From Rhizobium sp. BK399 (GTDB lineage: Bacteria; Pseudomonadota; Alphaproteobacteria; Rhizobiales; Rhizobiaceae), in contig NZ_JACIAH010000001.1 in assembly GCF_014194695.1 (NCBI RefSeq), positions 496,001-560,000 on the forward strand: a stretch of 64,000 bases of DNA, in the 5' to 3' direction. Below the pieces are notes generated by a model that made no database searches, was not told the DNA's origin, and worked only from the letters and a program-made list of their open reading frames with translations. This document shows positions 45,123 to 54,104 of the stretch, piece after piece (the first letter of the stretch is position 1; the number at the start of each line of letters is the position of its first letter). The position numbers and the translations under genes are program-made.

Positions 45123-45495
45123 CTTAAGAAATACCCGCCCAACTAAAGTAAAACCAAATGGCATTTCTATGCCACTCTCGCATAACGAGCATAAATATCG
45201 ATTCAGAGATGTTTATACGCGATCGCCGCCAACATATTTATGGTACGCTATACAAAATATGGATGAATTGACCCCTTCACTTGGCACAACGAAGATTCCT
45301 TTGCTGACCGCGTTGCTTTTTCCGGCGACAAAGAAGGCGGGGCTCGTCCAACCCCGACGGGCCCTTCTTATGTTTTTTCTAGCATTTGGCGAATAAAGCA
45401 TATATTAGTCGAAATTGTTAAAGCTCGATTAATATATTTACTTGCGCTCTTACGCGGCCTTGCTAAATCTATCCTCAGGGTTTTGGGGTATTGAC
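45123..45495. other. AT-rich intergenic stretch, possible small RNA
   Basis: About 370 bases after zwf, much lower in GC than the neighbours. It ends in a strong intrinsic terminator (45331-45378). The length from zwf to this terminator (about 210 bases) allows either a long 3' UTR or a separate small RNA; promoter-like TATACA lies near 45246. No coding frame is supported. Confidence 0.4.
45331..45378 (+). terminator. Strong intrinsic terminator
   Basis: AAGAA plus GGGCTCGTC pair with GACGGGCCC plus TTCTT (one bulge, one G-U), loop CAACCCC. A tail with TTTTTT follows at 45372-45378. It ends the transcript on the plus strand. Confidence 0.8.
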
Positions 45496-45702
45496 ATGGT
45501 AGATACTCAATTGGCTAAGAATCGTTCGACTTCCGATCAGCGTATGGAAACCTGCAGGTCGGAGTTCGAACCGCTCCTCTTCGAGCTCATTCGCAATGGC
45601 GAGAAGCGGGGTTGGAAGGCAGCAGAAATCGCAATGGCGCTGGCCGACGCGGCTGACGACGTGATCCTCAAGCTGGCGAGAGAAACGAAGAGCAAGCATT
45701 GA
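45496..45702 (+). CDS. Small helical hypothetical protein
   Basis: A 68-residue acidic protein (ATG at 45496) with predicted helices (SEFEPLLFELIRNGEKRGWKAAEIAMALADAADDVI). It has no signal or cysteine motif. The type resembles small helical proteins of rhizobia with unknown function. It lies after an AT-rich region, so an own promoter is likely. Confidence 0.6.
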   Translation: MVDTQLAKNRSTSDQRMETCRSEFEPLLFELIRNGEKRGWKAAEIAMALADAADDVILKLARETKSKH

Positions 45703-45822
45703 TCCGCTTGCCTCGCCGATCCCGATACAATGGCGCTTCAGAAGTGCTCCTTTAGCAAGTAAAGAAATCCTTGAGCTTGTCTCGTGTGATTCGTTTGCGC
45801 TTGCGCCAAGCAAAGGGGCCCT

Positions 45823-46254
45823 ATGTTGCAGTTCATTGCCGCAGCTCTTTTTGCCTGTGGATGCGTCAGCCTCGCCGAGGTTGCCGACTGGGCGCCAGCG
45901 GACAGCTACGTGCCGAAGGTCAGTTGCAGCCAAAGCGGGGCGGCCGCGCGCTGCGAACAGATCCGCGCCGACTGGACCGGCCTCTACGCCGATGCGATCG
46001 GCGGCCGCATCGAAAGCCAACGGAAAGTCTCCTTTTGCCTGAGCACTGGCTGCGACCGCGGCATCGTGGTCGAGCCCGTCCTTGGCTGCGCCTGGCGCGA
46101 GGTCATCGCAGCCTCTCGCAACCCTCAGATCACCGATGCCGATCGGCGCAATGTCGAGCGCTATTGCGGCCCTCATGTGCTTGACACGACCGGACGCGCT
46201 GCAGCCAGCGACCAGTCGCGGAACTGGCTCACCTTGCTCGGCATAACGCCGTAG
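45823..46254 (+). CDS. Exported hypothetical protein with cysteines
   Basis: A 143-residue protein with an N-terminal hydrophobic segment (LQFIAAALFACGCVSLA) that could be a signal peptide or, with its cysteines, a lipoprotein signal. The body holds five further Cys residues (VSCSQ, ARCEQ, FCLSTGCDRG and LGCAW) and one more near the C-terminus (YCGPH), suggesting disulfides. Family unknown. Confidence 0.65.
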   Translation: MLQFIAAALFACGCVSLAEVADWAPADSYVPKVSCSQSGAAARCEQIRADWTGLYADAIGGRIESQRKVSFCLSTGCDRGIVVEPVLGCAWREVIAASRNPQITDADRRNVERYCGPHVLDTTGRAAASDQSRNWLTLLGITP

Positions 46255-46266
46255 CTACAATGCAAA

Positions 46267-46288
46267 CGGGCGGGACCAGGCCCGCCCG
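46267..46288. terminator. Hairpin between convergent genes
   Basis: CGGGCGGG, loop ACCAGG, CCCGCCCG: a perfect 8-bp GC stem between the converging genes at 45823 and 46310. No T run is seen, so termination by it is likely weak or Rho-assisted. Confidence 0.5.
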
Positions 46289-46309
46289 CTGAAAGCTTGA
46301 CTCGCCCGC

Positions 46310-46705
46310 TTAGACGAACTGGCTGAGACCGGGAACCGAGCCGACAACCTCGTCAACCACTTCCTTGCCGGCATACTGCTCGGCAATCGCGATGGTTTCC
46401 TTGGCAAGCGTGGTGATCTCGCCCATGCCGAGGCCTTCCGACATCAGCTGCTGGCCGAGCGCCATGATACCGCCACCGCCGAGAGCGCCCATGATGCTGC
46501 CGAGGATGCCGCCGCCGCCAGTCGCGCCCTCGCCGTTGTATTTGGCAACGAGGTCGGAGGCGCCCGGAATGGCTTCGATCATCTTGGCGACCGGACCGTC
46601 CGCCGCTTCGCGCTGCAGGAAGCCGAGCATCATGCCGAGCGCCTTTTCGGCCACCTCTGAGGGGATGCCCACGCGCGCGGCGATCTGGTCTACTATTTCA
46701 TTCAT
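46310..46705 (-). CDS. DUF2267/DUF2780-like glycine-rich protein
   Basis: From the ATG at 46705 (TAGGAGG upstream) the 131-residue protein has an N-terminal helix pair (VDQIAARVGIPSEVAEKALGMMLGFLQREA). A glycine-rich centre (GEGATGGGGILGSIMGALGGGGIMALG) and a helical tail follow. The family is uncharacterised. A 16-bp palindrome at 46722-46737 lies just upstream. Confidence 0.72.
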   Translation of the reverse strand: MNEIVDQIAARVGIPSEVAEKALGMMLGFLQREAADGPVAKMIEAIPGASDLVAKYNGEGATGGGGILGSIMGALGGGGIMALGQQLMSEGLGMGEITTLAKETIAIAEQYAGKEVVDEVVGSVPGLSQFV

Positions 46706-46721
46706 TGTCAGCCTCCTATTT

Positions 46722-46737
46722 TTGACGTTAACGTCAA
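46722..46737. promoter_or_regulatory. MerR-type palindrome
   Basis: TTGACGTTAACGTCAA is a perfect 16-bp palindrome, 16 bases upstream of the DUF2267-like start. Its TTNACGTNNACGTNAA form is close to operators described for MerR-family LiuR-type regulators in proteobacteria. Which gene it controls (the minus-strand gene or the HerA-like ATPase on the plus strand) is open. Confidence 0.55.
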
Positions 46738-46935
46738 CGTTAATCGAACTTTCGGGGCAACTCAAGACGCCTGCCGCGAAAGCGGGCTTTATCCTAGTTT
46801 TCCTTTTAATGCAGACAGTTGTCCGCACCGGGCTCCCTGCTTATAACAGGCAAACGATATTACAATGACCGTGCGGAAACGTTGCTCCGCATTTTGACGC
46901 AATCGGCGCCGACAGCCGCAGGGAGAATTTTCGAA

Positions 46936-48495
46936 ATGCTCGAGGATGGCAAGATTTTCGTCGGCGTCAGCCGCAATCCCGATGACAGCATCAACAAGCC
47001 GGAATATCTCGACCTGAAGTTCGGGAACCGCCACGGCTTGGTGACGGGCGCGACCGGCACCGGCAAGACGGTGACGCTGCAGGTGCTTGCCGAAGGCTTT
47101 TCGAGGGCCGGCGTGCCAGTCTTCTGCGCCGACATCAAGGGCGACCTCTCCGGTATCGCCGCCAAGGGCGAGCCGAAGGATTTTCTGACCAAGCGCGCCG
47201 AGCAGATCGGCTTCGACGACTACGAGTTCGACCAGTTCCCGGTCATCTTCTGGGACCTGTTCGGCGAGAAAGGCCACCGTGTCCGCACCACTATCGCAGA
47301 GATGGGGCCGCTGTTGCTGGCCCGCCTGATGGATGCCTCCGAGCCGCAGGAAGGCGTCATCAACATTGCCTTCAAGATCGCCGACCAGGGCGGCCTACCG
47401 CTGCTCGACCTCAAGGACTTCTCCTCGCTGCTGAACTACATGGCAGAGAACGCGACGGAACTCTCCAGCAAGTTCGGCCTGATCTCGAAGGCGTCGGTCG
47501 CCTCGATCCAGCGCGCAATGCTGGTGCTGGAGCAACAGGGCGCCGAGCATTTCTTTGGAGAGCCGGCGCTGAAGATAACCGACATCATGCGGACCAACAA
47601 CCGCGGCTACGGCCAGATTTCGGTGCTTGCCGCCGACAAGCTGATGATGAACCCGCGGCTTTACGCGACCTTCCTGCTGTGGCTGCTCTCCGAACTCTTC
47701 GAGGAGATGCCTGAAGTGGGCGACCCGGAGAAGCCGAACCTCGTGTTCTTCTTCGACGAGGCCCACCTGCTCTTCAACGACGCGCCGAAGGTGCTGATCG
47801 AACGCGTCGAGCAGGTCGTTCGCCTGATCCGCTCGAAGGGCGTCGGCGTCTATTTCGTGACCCAGAATCCGCTCGATGTGCCGGAAACGGTGCTCGCGCA
47901 GCTTGGCAACCGCGTGCAGCACGCGTTGCGCGCCTATTCGCCGCGCGAGCAGAAGGCGGTGAAGACCGCTGCCGACACTTTCCGCCCCAACCCTGCCTTC
48001 GACTGCGCCACCGTCATCACCACGCTCGGCACCGGAGAGGCGCTGGTGTCGACGCTGGAGGCAAAGGGCTCGCCCTCGATCGTCGAGCGGACCCTAGTCC
48101 GCCCGCCGTCCGGACGTGTCGGTCCGCTGACTGATGCGGAGCGTCAGCAGGTCATGGACAGGAGCCCGGTGCTCGGCGTCTATGATGAAGACCTCGATCG
48201 CGAGTCCGCCTTCGAGATTCTGGCGGCACGCGCGAAGAAGGCGTCGGACTCCGATGCCGCCAAGCAGGTGCAGCCGACAGAACCGACCGAGGGCAGCGCC
48301 TCGGGTCGCTGGACCCTGCCGGGCTTCGGTGACGACGACAACGAGCCGCAGGCCAAGAGCCAGGGTCGCGCCCGCTCCTCCGGCTATCAGCGTGAAACGG
48401 TCGTGGAAGCCGCGATGAAAAGCGTTGCCCGGACGGTGGCGACACAGGTCGGTCGAGCGCTCGTGCGCGGTATTCTCGGCAGCTTGAAGCGCTGA
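46936..48495 (+). CDS. HerA-like ATPase (DUF853)
   Basis: The 519-residue protein starts at the ATG at 46936 with DGKIFVGVSRNPDD; Walker A GATGTGKT is at about residues 37-44 (TGATGTGKTVTLQVLAEGF). Walker B is NLVFFFDEAHLLF (about 270-282). A sensor-type FVTQNPLDVPETVLAQLGNRVQHALRA follows, as in the FtsK/HerA ATPase superfamily. This is the YjgR/DUF853 family, whose function is not established; DNA or protein translocation has been suggested. A TTG start at 46819 in the same frame is possible but lacks conservation. Confidence 0.88.
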   Translation: MLEDGKIFVGVSRNPDDSINKPEYLDLKFGNRHGLVTGATGTGKTVTLQVLAEGFSRAGVPVFCADIKGDLSGIAAKGEPKDFLTKRAEQIGFDDYEFDQFPVIFWDLFGEKGHRVRTTIAEMGPLLLARLMDASEPQEGVINIAFKIADQGGLPLLDLKDFSSLLNYMAENATELSSKFGLISKASVASIQRAMLVLEQQGAEHFFGEPALKITDIMRTNNRGYGQISVLAADKLMMNPRLYATFLLWLLSELFEEMPEVGDPEKPNLVFFFDEAHLLFNDAPKVLIERVEQVVRLIRSKGVGVYFVTQNPLDVPETVLAQLGNRVQHALRAYSPREQKAVKTAADTFRPNPAFDCATVITTLGTGEALVSTLEAKGSPSIVERTLVRPPSGRVGPLTDAERQQVMDRSPVLGVYDEDLDRESAFEILAARAKKASDSDAAKQVQPTEPTEGSASGRWTLPGFGDDDNEPQAKSQGRARSSGYQRETVVEAAMKSVARTVATQVGRALVRGILGSLKR

Positions 48496-48541
48496 GGGAA
48501 AGGGCGTTTATCGCCCCTCCGCCCGACGACGGGCACACCAC

Positions 48542-48844
48542 CTAGCGCTTGCGGACAAATTCCGTGCGCAGCACAAGGCCCTTGATGGCTTCGTGGCGGC
48601 AATCGATCTCTTCAGGGTTGTCCGTCAGCCTGATCGACTTGATGACCGTGCCCTGCTTCAGCGTCTGATTGGCGCCCTTCACCTTCAGGTCCTTGATGAG
48701 GGTAACGGAGTCGCCATCCCTAAGGACGTTTCCGGAAGCGTCCCGGACCTCGGTATTTCCCTGCCCTGCGGCCGCCAATTCGGAAGCCGGGCGCCATTCA
48801 CCCGTCACTTCGTCATAGACGTATTCGTCGTCACCGCCTGCCAT
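48542..48844 (-). CDS. PhnA/YjdM-family protein without zinc ribbon
   Basis: A 100-residue protein whose C-terminal part is the PhnA domain (VRDASGNVLRDGDSVTLIKDLKVKG, then CRHEAIKGLVLRTEFVRK). E. coli PhnA (about 111 residues) has an N-terminal zinc ribbon with two CxxC pairs; here this part reads DEYVYDEVTGEWRPASE and has none of those cysteines. It may bind nucleic acid or protein; role unknown. Its 3' end faces the HerA-like gene. Confidence 0.8.
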   Translation of the reverse strand: MAGGDDEYVYDEVTGEWRPASELAAAGQGNTEVRDASGNVLRDGDSVTLIKDLKVKGANQTLKQGTVIKSIRLTDNPEEIDCRHEAIKGLVLRTEFVRKR

Positions 48845-49260
48845 GGCGCTTCTCCTGGAGTTCAGAATTTTACCTGTCGGGGCCGCTTACAACAACCAAG
48901 CCGCCTTGCGCAAGTTGGCCTGCGTCCGCCTACTGAAGGCCCGGATACAACCGTCTCGATTGCATTTTTTCCTGCCGGATGGTATTTCGCCTATGCACTC
49001 AAAGAGAAAGGAGGGTCGCGTGCAAAATTACTATTTCCGGTTCAACCGGCAACGTGGCCCCGTCAACGCCCTGCAAATGCGTTTGCAGGGCTGACCAGAG
49101 ACCGTTTCTCACAAACTTTCTTCCTGGTCTGCCTCTCGTGGCAGCAGTTCGGGCATTCGGCTCGTCTGCAATTCCTCATCCACCGAGCTTGAGCACACGC
49201 ACGCGATGACGGCTGCATGCCCTCGCTCGTGTGATCGTTCGGCAAGACCAGAGCAAGATC
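48845..49260. other. Intergenic stretch with a hairpin
   Basis: About 415 bases with no supported gene. A perfect 10-bp hairpin lies at 49068-49091 (GCCCTGCAAA, loop TGCG, TTTGCAGGGC) without T run. Frames here are low-complexity. Its promoter activity probably serves the ABC-F gene that follows. Confidence 0.4.
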
Positions 49261-50781
49261 ATGACCCTTATCAATATCCGCAATCTCGGCGTCACACTTA
49301 GCGCACCGCTTTTCGCCAAACTCGACCTCGTCATCAATCCCGGCGACCGTCTCGGACTCGTCGCTGCCAACGGCCGCGGCAAGTCTACCCTGCTCCGCTG
49401 CATCTCGGGGGCACTGGAGGCAACCCAAGGCGATATCACGCGCTCGCGCGGGCTGACGATCGGCTACGTCGAGCAGGACGTGCCGGCCAAGCTGCTTGAT
49501 GTAGCTTTCCACGATGCTGTCCTGCAGGCGCTGCCGGCAGATCAGCAGGCGAACGAAAGCTGGCGCGTCGACATCGTGCTCGATTCTCTCGATGTCCCGG
49601 AAGCCTTGCGCGGCCGGCCGGTCGGGCAGCTTAGCGGCGGCTGGCAGCGACTGGCGATGCTGGCGCGGACTTGGGTGATGGAGCCGGATGCGCTGCTGCT
49701 CGACGAACCGACGAACCACCTCGATCTCGCCAAGATTGCCGCCCTGGAGGATTGGCTGAATGCCCTGCCCCGCGATGTGCCTGTGATCATCTCCAGCCAC
49801 GACCGCGCCTTTCTCGATGCCGTCACCAATCGTACGCTGTTCCTGCGGCCGGAGCAGTCGCAGGTCTTCTCCCTGCCCTACAGCCGGGCGCGGGCCGCAT
49901 TGGACGAAGTGGATGCGGCCGACCGGAGGCGCTACGAGCGCGACATGAAGACGGCCGAGCAACTGCGCAAGCAGGCGGCGAAGCTCAACAATATCGGCAT
50001 CAACTCCGGCAGCGACCTGCTTGTCGTCAAGACCAAGCAGTTGAAGCAGCGCGCCGAGAAGCTGGAGGATGCGGCCAAGCCCGCTCACCTCGAGCGATCG
50101 GCGGGTGCGATCAGGCTCGCCAACCGGGGCACGCATGCCAAGGTGCTTGTGACACTCGACGACGCGGAGGTCCGTACCCCGGATGGCATTGCGCTCTTCC
50201 GCACCGACAAGCAGTTCATCTGCCAGGGCGACCGGATCGTCCTGCTCGGGGAGAACGGCGCCGGCAAATCGCGGCTGATCGCGATGCTTCGGAAAGCGAT
50301 CGCCAGCGCAGAGACGGCGCAGGACGGCATCAAGGCCACCCCTTCATTGGTGCTCGGCTATAGCGACCAGGCGCTTGCCGACTTGAAAGACAGCGATACG
50401 CCGATGGAGACGATCATTCGCCGCTTCGATGTCGGCGACCAGCGGGCTCGCGGGTTGCTGGCGGGCGCCGGTATGAGCATCGACATGCAGGTGCGTCCGG
50501 TCGGGCGGCTTTCGGGCGGCCAGAAGGCGCGGCTCGGCATGCTGGTTCTGCGGCTGGCGGAACCGAACTTCTATCTGCTCGATGAACCCACAAACCATCT
50601 GGATATCGACGGGCAGGAAGCGCTGGAGAGCGAACTCATGGCCCATCAGGCGAGTTGCCTCGTCGTCTCCCACGACCGCAGCTTCGTGCGCGCCATCGGC
50701 AACCGGTTCTGGCAGATCGAACGCCGACGGCTGATCGAAGTGGAGAGCCCGGAGCCCTTCTTTGCGGCTGCACGGCCTTAG
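49261..50781 (+). CDS. ABC-F family ATPase
   Basis: The 506-residue protein has two ABC ATPase domains without membrane helices: Walker A ANGRGKST (about residues 35-42) and GENGAGKS (about 331-338). Signatures are LSGGWQRLAML and LSGGQKARLGML, and Walker B regions LLLDEPTNHLDL and LLDEPTNHLDI. A charged linker lies between. ABC-F proteins act on ribosomes (translation factors) or give antibiotic resistance by target protection; the subclass is not clear. The start is at 49261, with an ATG ten codons upstream of conserved sequence excluded. Confidence 0.92.
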   Translation: MTLINIRNLGVTLSAPLFAKLDLVINPGDRLGLVAANGRGKSTLLRCISGALEATQGDITRSRGLTIGYVEQDVPAKLLDVAFHDAVLQALPADQQANESWRVDIVLDSLDVPEALRGRPVGQLSGGWQRLAMLARTWVMEPDALLLDEPTNHLDLAKIAALEDWLNALPRDVPVIISSHDRAFLDAVTNRTLFLRPEQSQVFSLPYSRARAALDEVDAADRRRYERDMKTAEQLRKQAAKLNNIGINSGSDLLVVKTKQLKQRAEKLEDAAKPAHLERSAGAIRLANRGTHAKVLVTLDDAEVRTPDGIALFRTDKQFICQGDRIVLLGENGAGKSRLIAMLRKAIASAETAQDGIKATPSLVLGYSDQALADLKDSDTPMETIIRRFDVGDQRARGLLAGAGMSIDMQVRPVGRLSGGQKARLGMLVLRLAEPNFYLLDEPTNHLDIDGQEALESELMAHQASCLVVSHDRSFVRAIGNRFWQIERRRLIEVESPEPFFAAARP

Positions 50782-50902
50782 CGTACAGGCTCGTCGCAAG
50801 AAGGCGGTGGCGAGGCATGACAACCCTCGCCCAGCGGCGAATTGCGAGGAGAGGCGATAGAGAGTACAATTTTCGACAGTCATTCGACTGGGGGACAAGG
50901 CA

Positions 50903-51343
50903 ATGAGCAGACTGTTGATCCTGTCGGCTGGCGCCATCCTGGCACTGGCTTCCGTGGCGTCCGCCGCACCGGCTATGCAACCGCTGAAGATTTCCAAGGA
51001 ATGTAGCCAGTACACCGGCCAGACGCCGAGCTTCTGCACGATTACGGAATCGAACCTCGCGGCGATCCCGGCGGGCACCAAGATCTTGTACTATGGGCCG
51101 GTGACCGGTAGCCCTCTTTTCGGCAGTAGCACGGCGGTTATTGCCGTCGGAAACGGAGACACGGCGGTCGGGTACTGCGTCACCTATGACACCGCCAGCC
51201 CGATGCAGGGAACCTGTGCGTTTCATGCCGGTAGCGGAACGCTCGCCGGTTTCCAGGCGGTCGTCAAGGTGACCGTCGACGACAAGCAAATCTATCACTG
51301 GGACGGAGGCTACCTGCTTGGCGCCGACGAGGCCGCCAAGTGA
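50903..51343 (+). CDS. Exported hypothetical protein
   Basis: A 146-residue protein with a signal peptide (LLILSAGAILALASVASAA). The mature domain is beta-rich (LKISKECSQYTGQTPSFCTITESNL, then YYGPVTGSPLFGSSTAVIAVGNGDTAVGYC), with four cysteines (CSQ, FCT, YCV, TCA) likely in two disulfides. The pattern recalls allene-oxide-cyclase-like barrels but this is not certain. GGGG lies upstream of the ATG at 50903. Confidence 0.7.
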   Translation: MSRLLILSAGAILALASVASAAPAMQPLKISKECSQYTGQTPSFCTITESNLAAIPAGTKILYYGPVTGSPLFGSSTAVIAVGNGDTAVGYCVTYDTASPMQGTCAFHAGSGTLAGFQAVVKVTVDDKQIYHWDGGYLLGADEAAK

Positions 51344-51589
51344 GAGCAAACGCAAGTCTGGCCGTTAGACGTGAATTCGTGCCCTGACTCCTATTTGATA
51401 GGTGACGGTGGCGGGAATCTCCGTGAGGGCTGGATTCTCGGGCGATCGGCCGCCTCTCAGGAGGGGCTGGCGTGCGAAAGCCTACCGTTATGCCGGGCAA
51501 AGGATACGCACCTGCCGGCCTATTCTCGATGCGCGGACGCCGGATGATAGCGGATTTATCCTTGGATTGATGACCCAGGAATGCGGCTA

Positions 51590-52837
51590 TCAGAACGAGG
51601 CCGGCGTGGCGCCGAGCAAGGTGAGCTTGCCGCCGCTGAGGGAATAGAGGCTCATCTTCCGCTCCACGGTGCCGGTTGGCATCAGTCGGAAGAGACCGGT
51701 CACGCCGCGGAATCCGACTTTGCTGGTCAGGTTCTGCGCGTTCACCCCTTCCGGCCCCTTTGTCCGGACGATGCCCGAGGCGACCGCCACGGCGTCATAG
51801 CCGTAAGCCGCATCGGTGGAGAGCGTCCGCTTGTAGTGACGCTGATAGCGCTCGGCGATCATCGTCGCGCCCTCGGGCTCGACCATGGCGATCACGGTGC
51901 CGGCGACGGAGGGATTCGAGTGTGTCTGCGGCGGCCAGGCATTGGTGCCGACGAAGGTCACGTTCGTCTTGCCACTCGCCTTTACGGCGCCGGCAATGGT
52001 CGTCGTGATGACCGTCTTGCCCAGGACGAGCACGGTGTCGGCATTCTGGAGGTTGGCAGCGCTCCTTTTGACGGCGTCCGCAGCCGCAGCATCGGTCAGA
52101 TCGTAACGGGTGAGCCCCAGATATGTGCCGCCGCCGGCGCGGATGGCGCTTGCCAGACGTTCCTCGCCTGCAGCCGGAAAATCAGTCTGCGCAAAAACCA
52201 CCACCTTCTTGTGGCCGCTGACAGCGGCTGCCCGCACACCCTCGATGGCGCTGTCGATCTCATCGGAAATGAAGTTGTAGACATTTCCCGATGTTGGCGG
52301 CACGGGCGCGCCGAGGTTGAGCAAAGGCGGCCGCTGATCGGCAGGGATCGCGGCGACAGCCGCGGTGACGGCCGGCGATGCATAGCTAACGAGAAGCACA
52401 GAACCACGCGCCTTGGCGGCGCTCACGGCCGTCGCGGCGGCAGGCGCGCCGGAGGCTACGTCGACGACCTTCACAAAGACCTGGTTGCCGCCGAGTTCGC
52501 CGACGCCGAGGCCGGCGCCGTCACGCACGTCACGCGCAGTGCCCTCATAAATACCCGCCGTGCCCCTCGGCAGCAGCAGCGTGATTTCCGCTCCGGTTTC
52601 GCCAAAGCTCTCATCAACCTCGCTCGAAGGTGCCTTGATGTCATTAGTCTTGACGTTCTTGGCGATGCCATCGACGTCGGACTGGCATCCCAAGAGCGCA
52701 CCGCAGGCGACGACGATCGACACCGCGAGGACGGATTTGATCAGTTTCAAGGGGCCGGCGCCTTCCTGAGGCGGCGCTCGCCGTGCCGCGCGTAAACCAT
52801 GCGCGCGTTGCGCCTGCTCGATCGAATGCACCTTCAC
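51590..52837 (-). CDS. Periplasmic-binding (LpoA-like) lipoprotein
   Basis: A protein of up to 415 residues. A lipobox appears in IVVACGALLGCQSD, which gives a lipid-anchored periplasmic protein. The body is a type 1 periplasmic-binding fold (ITLLLPRGTAGIYEGTARDVRDGAGLG, VLLVSYASPAVTAAVAAIP), as in Leu/Ile/Val-binding and penicillin-binding-protein activator proteins. The region before the signal is unusually long; a TTG start at 52748-52750 with AGGAAGG upstream would give a normal signal peptide (LKLIKSVLAVSIVVACGALLGC). I keep the outer frame but prefer the TTG start. Confidence 0.8.
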   Translation of the reverse strand: MKVHSIEQAQRAHGLRAARRAPPQEGAGPLKLIKSVLAVSIVVACGALLGCQSDVDGIAKNVKTNDIKAPSSEVDESFGETGAEITLLLPRGTAGIYEGTARDVRDGAGLGVGELGGNQVFVKVVDVASGAPAAATAVSAAKARGSVLLVSYASPAVTAAVAAIPADQRPPLLNLGAPVPPTSGNVYNFISDEIDSAIEGVRAAAVSGHKKVVVFAQTDFPAAGEERLASAIRAGGGTYLGLTRYDLTDAAAADAVKRSAANLQNADTVLVLGKTVITTTIAGAVKASGKTNVTFVGTNAWPPQTHSNPSVAGTVIAMVEPEGATMIAERYQRHYKRTLSTDAAYGYDAVAVASGIVRTKGPEGVNAQNLTSKVGFRGVTGLFRLMPTGTVERKMSLYSLSGGKLTLLGATPASF

Positions 52838-53065
52838 CGTTTCCCCACTCTCTCAATCACGGCCTTTTCCGGCCTTTTGGCAGGGGTTCATATCTGCACA
52901 AGCGACCCGCGAAAGCAAACCCTTCGCCCAAACTTGGTTGATGGACACACTAAACTTTTATGTTCTTTTGAACGGATAATTTATCCCAACCTTATCTACG
53001 CTTAAATACCTGATTTTTATAGCTGTTTTGTACGTTGTCCTCACCCAAGAAGAGGCGACGACTTC

Positions 53066-54034
53066 ATGAAGCGCAGTATAAAAACAAACAACATTGCCGC
53101 TTTTACTCTGGCTGCATTTGCGGCCAGTGTTGCACCGAGTCTTTCCGGCGCGTCGGTCCTGCCTTCGCCACAGATTTCGGGCGCGATGTACACCGCCGAT
53201 TTCGCGGCCGATGCGGCGCGCGCGCTGACCTTTGGCAGTGTTGCCAGCCTCGTCAGCCTGGCGACGAACGATATCGCAAAGACCATCGCCGCCATCGATG
53301 TGGCCGCACTGACCCGAACGCTGCAGCCCGAGCCAGCCCGCTGGGTCAAGGAGAGCGTCGCGCCGGAACAGCCGGTCGCGCGCGCGACGATTGCCGCGCC
53401 AACCGGCACTGCCGCGTTCGGAACCGTCGCCATCCCTTTCAAGCGGCTCGCCGCATTAAAGAAATTCGCACCTTCGCTGTCGGAAATGACTGATGGGACC
53501 GCCATCGACTGCAACGCGGCTCAATGCTCCGAAACGACGACGGCGATCAAGGTTGCCTTTGCCAAGACGTCGCAGTCCTCTATCCGCGACAAGTTGAACG
53601 CGGTCAACGTCACCATCAACCACACGATCCGCTACAGCCGCGACATCGACACCTACAAGGTGGCCGATTACTGGGCGACGCCGGCCGAAACCCTCTCGCG
53701 CCAGCAGGGCGATTGCGAAGACTTTGCGATCCTGAAGATGGCTGCTCTGCATGCCGAAGGCGTCGACCTCAAGGACATGTCCGTTGTCGTCCTTTTTGAT
53801 CAGAGGCGTCACTTCTACCACGCGGTACTTTCCGTCGCGGTCAACGACAACCGCTTCATCCTCGACAACATGCGTGACGAGGTGCTGCCGGACACGAAAC
53901 TGCCTGACTACGTTCCGCTCTATTCGATCGCGGACGGCAAGGGCTACCTCCACGGAACGCGCACCGGCGCCAAGCAAGTGGCTTCGGCCATGCCGTTGGA
54001 AAAGATCGCTCCGGGCGAAGGCATGGCGTTCTGA
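53066..54034 (+). CDS. LapG-like periplasmic cysteine protease (BTLCP)
   Basis: The 322-residue protein has an N-terminal signal-like segment (IAAFTLAAFAASVAPSLSGA) and a bacterial transglutaminase-like cysteine protease domain in about residues 150-300. The catalytic triad is Cys217 in QQGDCEDF, His252 in HFYHAVLSV and Asp267 in FILDNMR. Asp216 and Glu218, flanking the cysteine, match the calcium-binding pair of LapG. LapG cuts large adhesins near their N-terminus and so controls biofilm attachment. The gene converges on the type I secretion operon, and a large adhesin lies in the same locus. Confidence 0.85.
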   Translation: MKRSIKTNNIAAFTLAAFAASVAPSLSGASVLPSPQISGAMYTADFAADAARALTFGSVASLVSLATNDIAKTIAAIDVAALTRTLQPEPARWVKESVAPEQPVARATIAAPTGTAAFGTVAIPFKRLAALKKFAPSLSEMTDGTAIDCNAAQCSETTTAIKVAFAKTSQSSIRDKLNAVNVTINHTIRYSRDIDTYKVADYWATPAETLSRQQGDCEDFAILKMAALHAEGVDLKDMSVVVLFDQRRHFYHAVLSVAVNDNRFILDNMRDEVLPDTKLPDYVPLYSIADGKGYLHGTRTGAKQVASAMPLEKIAPGEGMAF

Positions 54035-54057
54035 AGTAACCATGGCTGGGGCACCGG

Positions 54058-54084
54058 AAAGGCGGCTGAATTTCAGCCGCCTTT
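54058..54084. terminator. Bidirectional terminator
   Basis: AAAGGCGGCTGAA and TTTCAGCCGCCTTT form a 12-bp stem with A and T runs on both sides. It lies between the protease gene (+) and the operon end (-). Confidence 0.85.
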
Positions 54085-54104
54085 TCCATGTCCGCATTTA
54101 GCGA

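Noticed and set aside
49068..49091. Strong hairpin as a terminator
   Set aside because: No T run on either strand and no gene ending nearby; kept only as a note in the intergenic entry.
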